Shown here one piece after another: positions 58,201 to 64,000 of a stretch of DNA of 64,000 bases; the first letter of the stretch is position 1, and each line of letters opens with the position of its first letter. The stretch comes from Bugula neritina. Lineage: Eukaryota > Bryozoa > Gymnolaemata > Cheilostomatida > Bugulidae. The position numbers and the translations under genes were made by a program. The notes under the pieces were generated by a model. That model saw only the letters and a list, made by a program, of their open reading frames with translations, was not told the origin of the DNA and did no database searches. The stretch covers positions 1,725,501 through 1,789,500 of the forward strand of contig OZ037768.1 in the NCBI GenBank assembly GCA_964035545.1, written 5' to 3'.

Positions 58201-59922
58201 TGGGAAAGTTATTGTATTATGTTCTTATAATATAATTAGCTTCACAAAGATATAATTGTTGAAGAGCCTGGGGGTATTATCACCACCATTCCTAATACAA
58301 CCAGTTATAGATTTTAATCATAACCAATAAACAGAAAATTAATTGTTTAATATAAATATTTCACTAAAGTTGCACTAGAATCTAGCTAATCATTTTAGCA
58401 TGCTGATATAGCAATTATAACGCCTAATTAAAATTTTAAATTAATAATTTGGTCAATTGATGAAGCTGCTCACTTGTAGATCTATATAAAATTGCTAAGT
58501 TTGTGTTTTAATAATGAACTAACTTAAACCAGAACATGAGCTAGAATAAGCGATAACTTGGAGAATAATTGTTGCAGCTGTTTTGATTATCCAAAGAATT
58601 CCCTAGGTTAACGCACTTTTGCGGACTGAGCCAATGAAAGTAGGTCATTTTATAAGATATGATGAAGGAAATATCATAATACGTTGCTATAATAATGCTG
58701 TAAGGCAAAATGATGTAATTATTTTACAATTTGGAGTCATCTTTTCAGACTTTTATGGAAAAAACATTAGTTTATTGTCAGTTGACGTCACTTAGAGATA
58801 ACTTTTTGCTTATCAGAAATTGGATACTTTTTTATAGCTGAAAATTTTAAATTAAACTAGTCTGCATGTACGTAGAGCTAGCAATGCTATAGCACTACTC
58901 ATTGGTCACAAGCCTGTAACTATTCCAATTTATTTTTAATTTGTATTTCATTTGTATTTCACATACTAATAAGTTGTAATATATTTTTTGTATTTAAAAT
59001 TAATATTGACAAAATAATACCAATAGGTTTATAAATGTAGCAAAACATTGTTTCTCAATCTAATAAACTCACCTATGTGTTTATAGTCACCATTCGTGTG
59101 AGAGCCCCTGATAGATAAGGTTTTTAAGCTGGCTGAGAACTTTTTCTATTGTGACAGGCAAGCAATTAGGACTGAATGCCTTTCCTAACATCAGTGGGTA
59201 ATGGTCTTTGGTCAGATTCAAACCATTGAGCCTGCGTTTACTAGGCCAGGACTCTAACCAGTAGACTACTGCTGCTTCCTAGATCTTTATTCTAAAACAA
59301 ACAATATTGCTAATTTGTCTTAGAATAAGCTGCCATCTAAAACAGAAAGTCTCATGGCACTAGCATGATTGAAGCCTCCACTACTTTATTTCTTCAGTTT
59401 AACGCATCAGTATTGAGGACTGACACTCTAATGCTGAATAAACATAGTCTGCACACATTCTCTGTCCCACAGGTCTGGTTCCAGAACAGGAGAGCCAAGT
59501 GGAGGCGACAGGAGAAGATGGAGTTATCAGAGAACAACAGTGAGGAGGAGGCGTGTCTAGAAGAAAGTGTCAGCCATCTTGCTGCTGACAGATCAGCAAA
59601 TGCTCTCTCCAACAACCCTTTGACCTCTAAACTTGATGAGTGGATGAGTTGCAGATTTCTATCCGGCTACCCTCTAGCCAATCATATTAGTGCTGCCACA
59701 ACTTACTTGCCATCCATAAACTCTATTAACAATCTCTGTGCTGCCAACGGACAAGACACCGTTTTCTCCCAACTACCCCAAAGCAGCAGCAGCAGCAGCT
59801 GTCTAGCAACCTCAACCTTTGACTTCCTCAACAGCCAACTGGCACACAGTAGCATTCCAAACCTTGCTGCCGCTACTTGCAATTCGGCAGCATTTGGTAA
59901 CAGCACTGGGAACTTTATTTAG
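54963..59922 (+). CDS. Rx: Rx/RAX retinal homeobox transcription factor, no OAR motif
   Basis: Paired-class homeodomain transcription factor of the Rx family, which specifies eye and anterior brain cell types. Four exons: 54963-55119, 56112-56244, 57137-57221 and 59473-59922, predicting 274 aa. Residues 13-20 (HSIVNLLG) form the octapeptide typical of Rx. The homeodomain spans about 80-139. It opens [18 protein letters not shown], contains [11 protein letters not shown] and LPEVRVQ, then [15 protein letters not shown], with Gln at position 50. The intron after VQ (homeodomain 46/47) is the classic paired-class position; a second splits the ER/AF junction. The C-terminal region has a Ser run (SSSSSS) and LDEWM, but I see no OAR peptide before the stop at 59922. 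AATAAA lies at 60095. Intron lengths are 992, 892 and 2251 bp. Assignment to Rx is based on octapeptide plus homeodomain. Confidence 0.93.
55191..55269. repeat. (TA)n microsatellite in Rx intron 1
   Basis: About 39 TA dinucleotides with AT-rich flanks, 70 bp after the first donor. Confidence 0.97.
55345..55450 (-). mobile_element. SINE-like fragment in Rx intron 1
   Basis: It shares the body segment (plus-strand CCTTCCTAACATCACC) and left end (TATAGTCACCA...GTGAGA) with the copy at 59080, but lacks the tRNA-like head. Confidence 0.55.
56240..56695 (+). repeat. 30-bp minisatellite spanning the Rx exon 2 donor
   Basis: About 15 copies of GAGAGGTGAGTAGTAAGCAT plus GATGCTTATA. The first copy includes the last exon bases GAGAG and the functional donor at 56245. 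Confidence 0.95.
57222..59472. other. Rx intron 3
   Basis: A 2.25-kb AT-rich intron containing the SINE-like copy at 59080-59282 about 190 bp before the acceptor. No other structure is recognised. Confidence 0.5.
59080..59282 (-). mobile_element. tRNA-derived SINE-like element in Rx intron 3
   Basis: The minus strand begins near 59280 with AGTCTACTGGTTAGAGTCCT (A-box-like) and GGTTTGAATCTG (B-box-like). The shared body (minus strand GATGTTAGGAAAGGCATTCA) follows. Confidence 0.68.
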
Positions 59923-62900
59923 GCTATAACTCTACTTTCTCTCATAAAATGACAGAATATGTTGCTTCAGTAAAGCATTAATGGCTTATTATTGAAAACT
60001 ATATTTATTTTTGTAATTATTTGACTGGTATAAATTCTTTTGAACAATTATTAACCAATTTATAAAGAACTATTTTGAACAATTTTGTTGGTCAAATAAA
60101 ACTAGGTAAAATTATGTAGAACTATGTGCTCTGCTTGCCAGCAAAACACATAATGAAATTAACACAAAATATTAGTATTAAATCATGTGTTTTACTTTAC
60201 AATCATTATACACTAACTGTATATTTTTTGTAACATCAAGTTGATACTTTATCCCACATGTTTATGCACTGACTATGAAACTCTTTTAAAGTTATTAATT
60301 AACACAGACACCCAACCGAATTTTCTAGTAGAATTCTTTGAATATTTTCATCTGTTTTATTAATAAATAATTTGCACGAAACAGAAGAATGATATCAAGG
60401 TATTGCACGACTGTTGCTAAATCCTGAAAACGCGTAAACAACTGTACATACATACGTTTAAAGCAACTTATTCACCGTATCCTTGCAGATATTCAGGGTT
60501 GCCACACAAATATTTGAATAACAATTAAAACAAATCTAATTTTAGGATTATTGCCAATGTTATTAATTTTGATATAAAAATTCAGTATAGATAATTAATT
60601 AATAAATAATTTGCACCTGCATAATTTTGTTCCTGGACTAAATTTAGTTGCTGTTTTTCAAATAAACCGAATGTTGGTCACAAATAGCTTATGTTGTAAT
60701 GCCATGCTGCCCAAATATAATAATTATTCATAATTAGTTTATATAGTTAGGTCATAGCTTGTATGCGGGTGTTTACTTATGTTTTATTAAAAAGCTAATA
60801 AAGTAACGGCAATTGAAAGCAGAAAGTATATTTTATGTCTTAGCAACTTTATATAAACTAATAACGAAATGAACTTAATTATTAACAATGAGCTGTAAAT
60901 AAAATATTTCATTGTAGATATAAGCTACTCCCATCTGTCACATTCTAATATTATTTACTAATTCTTAAGTATAGATTAGGTATAAGTAGCAAAGCACATA
61001 ACAGCAATGAAATACTGTTATTATTTGACTGCCAATTATAAGTGTTTACCTACGTTTTTAGAACCAAATCTTGGCACACGAAAATCATGGGAACCACTTG
61101 AGGTGCCTATCTGCCATTTCAAACCTGCTTCACAGCCAATATAATTTTAATTAACTAATGTTATACCAACAGCTATATAATGCTGAATATATAGAAGTCT
61201 ATTAAACTGCTGTTCTTAGCTTTTAATGCTTGAAATGCATAGTTTTAGTTGGTAGAATTAATTCTTACGGTGTCCCTTTCTACTGCGTGTAGCATTATAG
61301 TAAGCTGACTATAATTTATCAAATTTGTTAATGTTTTATATCAAGAACATAATATTTCGGATTTCACTATATTATATGCTAGCATTATATATGTAATTAT
61401 ATAACTAAAATGTAATTTGCATTAAACGTACTGCATTTACACCAAAGTGATTGTACGTGTTATAACAGATATTTTGGAATAAAAAGACCCCTCTTTTTGA
61501 CAACTAAATACAAGAAACTATTTGTTGAACACTGCAAAGGCTAACTCCTCCATGTAACTGTTTGCCTCAATTCAATTGTTGATTAGGATATTAATATAAA
61601 CATGGGATATAAGCGTTAAGGAGGAGTCGTCGTTCAATTAGAAGATACTGACAAGTTAAGAAGCCTGTCACTGCTGACTTAGTTTTACACTTCCTCTGTT
61701 GTCAGAGATATAACAGCCCTTCAGATGGGTATTTGTATACAGCAGTAGTGCTTTTTACTTTGGCCATCAGATTAGACGTCTGTTGACTTAGTACATAGCT
61801 AAAAAGTTTGGGAGGGTGTACTGCCACCCTTAGTGCTACTCTATAGCCTGCATAATCAGCCAATAGGATTATGTCACTTGATGAATTAATATTAAATAGA
61901 GATGTTATAGAAGCAACTGGCACGGGGCTGTCTGCTATTGAGATGAGAAATACTGGGCTGACACTTAGTGTCTACCGAAGGACACTGGAGTGGTTTGCCA
62001 TGTCTATATGCAGCCATATTCGCTACAATCATACACAGTGTACATATATGTCTACTTCAATTCAATGTTGCTTATTATCGTAACCAATTTTGTTTAATTT
62101 ACTGTCTATTCTGAAAACAAGAAGATAAGTTATAAAATGTTTTAAGTTAGACAGCTCTCTAGCTCTGTGTGTGAACTAGTTGTGTGTCAATAACTTGTAC
62201 TAGTTATCGAGAGTTTTGTGTGAGTATAATTGCATTAAAAGGACTTTGACTAGAGAACGGAGAATAGATGCAGAAATTCATATAATTATGTCCTAATTAT
62301 CATGTATGTTTTTACCAAGCCAGATATAGGAGCTGTTGGTGTGAGTCAAAAAGCTGGAAAGGCAGCCTAGGCTTGAATCGATACCAAATTAATGCTGGTT
62401 TTGTTATTCTGTCAATTTTCAAAACAATTTTCTGTTAAAATTTCTAAAAGTGTCATTAGCTTTCTTGGCAGGAGTATTATACCATACTAATGATATTAAT
62501 GCTGATTATGAAATGGCAGCTTGCATACTCAATTAATATCGTATACGGTGTATTGATTCAGCTTTGTTATGTCTATTCTCATTCACATTTAATTTATTAA
62601 AGATATTAATAACAATATAATAATTAATAATTTTTCCCTAGACAGCTCTAGCTTTCCATTAGCACAATTATTGTGTTTGAATAAAATTAATCATGGCCTA
62701 ATTACCAGAATTTCTTCAGCTGTCCGCCTCAGTAGCTGGCAGCTGTTCTCAACCAACCAGAGGCGAGAAGGACACCTTACAGCAACCTACCATGTCAATT
62801 ATCACACAATTATCCTAAAGTATCAGAAAAACAAAGCTAAACTTGTTTGAATTAAGTTTATTTCAATAGACTGTTAAATCATACATTTATGTTGACTGAT

Positions 62901-63237
62901 CAGGCTTTCACCAAATAGTCAGATTCTTAAATAAAAGCTGAGCTTTTCTAATACCCAGTAGCGGTGGTAGTGGAAGTGGGCATTACGTCTCAGAAAGGTG
63001 ACGGATGTGCTAAGGAGGGAGGAAGTCCTGACTTACCATTTTATGGAAGAGGAAAGAAAAGCTTTGAAAATAAGTAGAAAGGACAAACCTGTACCATAAC
63101 TCATTCAATAAAGCGATATTAATATTTATAATGATGATAATATATAGAGAAATAATTTTTTTGCTACTCGGTTACATTTATCATCTACCTATGCTAGCAT
63201 TAATATAATCAATGCTATTATTCCACGCCATGCTATA
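59923..63237. other. Intergenic region right of Rx
   Basis: AT-rich DNA with the Rx 3' UTR (AATAAA at 60095). GC-richer islands lie at about 61600-61860, 62720-62800 and 62950-63070, without an assignable frame. A plus frame at 61871-62083 and its antisense neighbour have no signature. Confidence 0.45.
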
Positions 63238-63351
63238 ATGAAAATCTCAAGTAATATATTTATAATAGTGTATTATCTCATACAGCTAGGGATTACCCCA
63301 ACTCAATGTCACGGAACAGACGAAGTGTTCATACCTTTCCACAGAGTGAAA
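63238..63351 (+). CDS. Candidate first exon of a secreted protein
   Basis: Opens with ATG and a hydrophobic, signal-peptide-like stretch (MKISSNIFIIVYYLIQLGIT) followed by PTQCHGTDEVF. It ends at an AAA/GTAAGG donor in phase 0. If unspliced, the frame stops at 63465. No downstream exon is visible before the window ends, so this is tentative. Confidence 0.3.
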
Positions 63352-63639
63352 GTAAGGTCAAACCCTGGTCATGCTGATTCATGGCAAAAAAATCATCGAA
63401 TCACTACTGACTATTTACTGACAATACACCATCTTGTTTACCAGCAAAAAATATTTAATAAATAATTTCATTTTTATATAAAAAGATGGCTTCAAATCAC
63501 TTTACAAATGATACAAAAGATTAGGAGACAAAATATTTATTATTAATATGAATATTGAAATAAAAAGTTTTAGTCCTGGACAACAAAACAAACTGTTATA
63601 ACAGTCAGCTAGCAATATGTGATACCATATGATATTGTA

Positions 63640-63840
63640 CTTACTAGAGTGTATGTCCTATCGTATTATATCATATATATCGTATTATATCATATATATA
63701 TCGTATTATATTATAGACTTATATCTCATAGCTCTTACTGTACTTATACACCGTATAGTATCATACATAAATATTATATTATGTTATACCTATTATATAT
63801 TATATCACTTTTATATCATATCATATCATATCATATAAAT
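63640..63840. repeat. Degenerate ATATC/ATATA low-complexity repeat
   Basis: Irregular repeats of TATCGTATTATATCATATA and ATCAT runs. Open frames here are compositional artefacts. Confidence 0.8.
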
Positions 63841-63934
63841 ATGCTACCAACTGCTGAAGTATCACAGCTCATATAAAGCATCTGTATAGAATTTATTAGG
63901 CAATATGCTATTAGTTTTGAACATCCACATACAA

Positions 63935-64000
63935 CTCAACAGATCAACAGATCAACATATCAACACTTCAACAACTCAACATATCAACACATCAACAAGA
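63935..64000 (+). repeat. 10-bp tandem repeat at window edge
   Basis: Degenerate decamers of the type ATCAACAGAT / CTCAACATAT are repeated about six times, continuing past the right edge. Confidence 0.8.

Overview
This is AT-rich genomic DNA of an invertebrate bilaterian animal. All multi-exon genes use GT-AG introns and the standard genetic code. The markers are a retinal-type (Rx) paired-class homeobox gene, a Cys-loop receptor subunit, MAM-domain ectodomain genes and a mitochondrial ribosomal protein gene. tRNA-derived SINE-like elements and very many minisatellites lie between and inside the genes. I cannot name the phylum from the sequence; a spiralian (lophotrochozoan) is only a guess.

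Layout. 1-1367 (-): 5' half of URI1, a prefoldin-like chaperone subunit, running off the left edge. 1732-6086 (+): MRPL3 (uL3m), head-to-head with URI1 across about 365 bp. 6923-12271 (+): a predicted secreted protein with two MAM domains, a stalk of about 90 KPTTV pentapeptides and a unique helical C-terminal domain. 13300-34333 (+): a giant paralogue (33 exons, predicted 2815 aa) with a signal peptide, ten MAM or MAM-like modules, several mucin-like stalks, one membrane helix and a Tyr-rich tail. 45628-35444 (-): a divergent Cys-loop ligand-gated channel subunit, convergent with the MAM gene. 45629-50052: gene-poor, with SINE-like copies. 50053-53565 (+): an ankyrin-repeat protein of unknown role. 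54963-59922 (+): Rx homeobox gene. 59923-64000: mostly non-coding, with one candidate secreted-protein first exon at 63238.

The most unusual content is in two places. First, the MAM cluster (6.9-34.3 kb) is built from a strictly repeated three-exon module (phases 1-1, 1-0, 0-1). It has been duplicated with its introns, partly homogenised at nucleotide level, and joined by hypervariable 15-bp coding minisatellites. It yields one predicted secreted and one predicted membrane-anchored member, suggesting an extracellular adhesive or mucous system. Second, minisatellites recurrently begin at or just after exon 5' splice sites. In four unrelated genes the repeat unit itself carries a donor-like motif (GTAAGT, GTGAGT or GTATGT).
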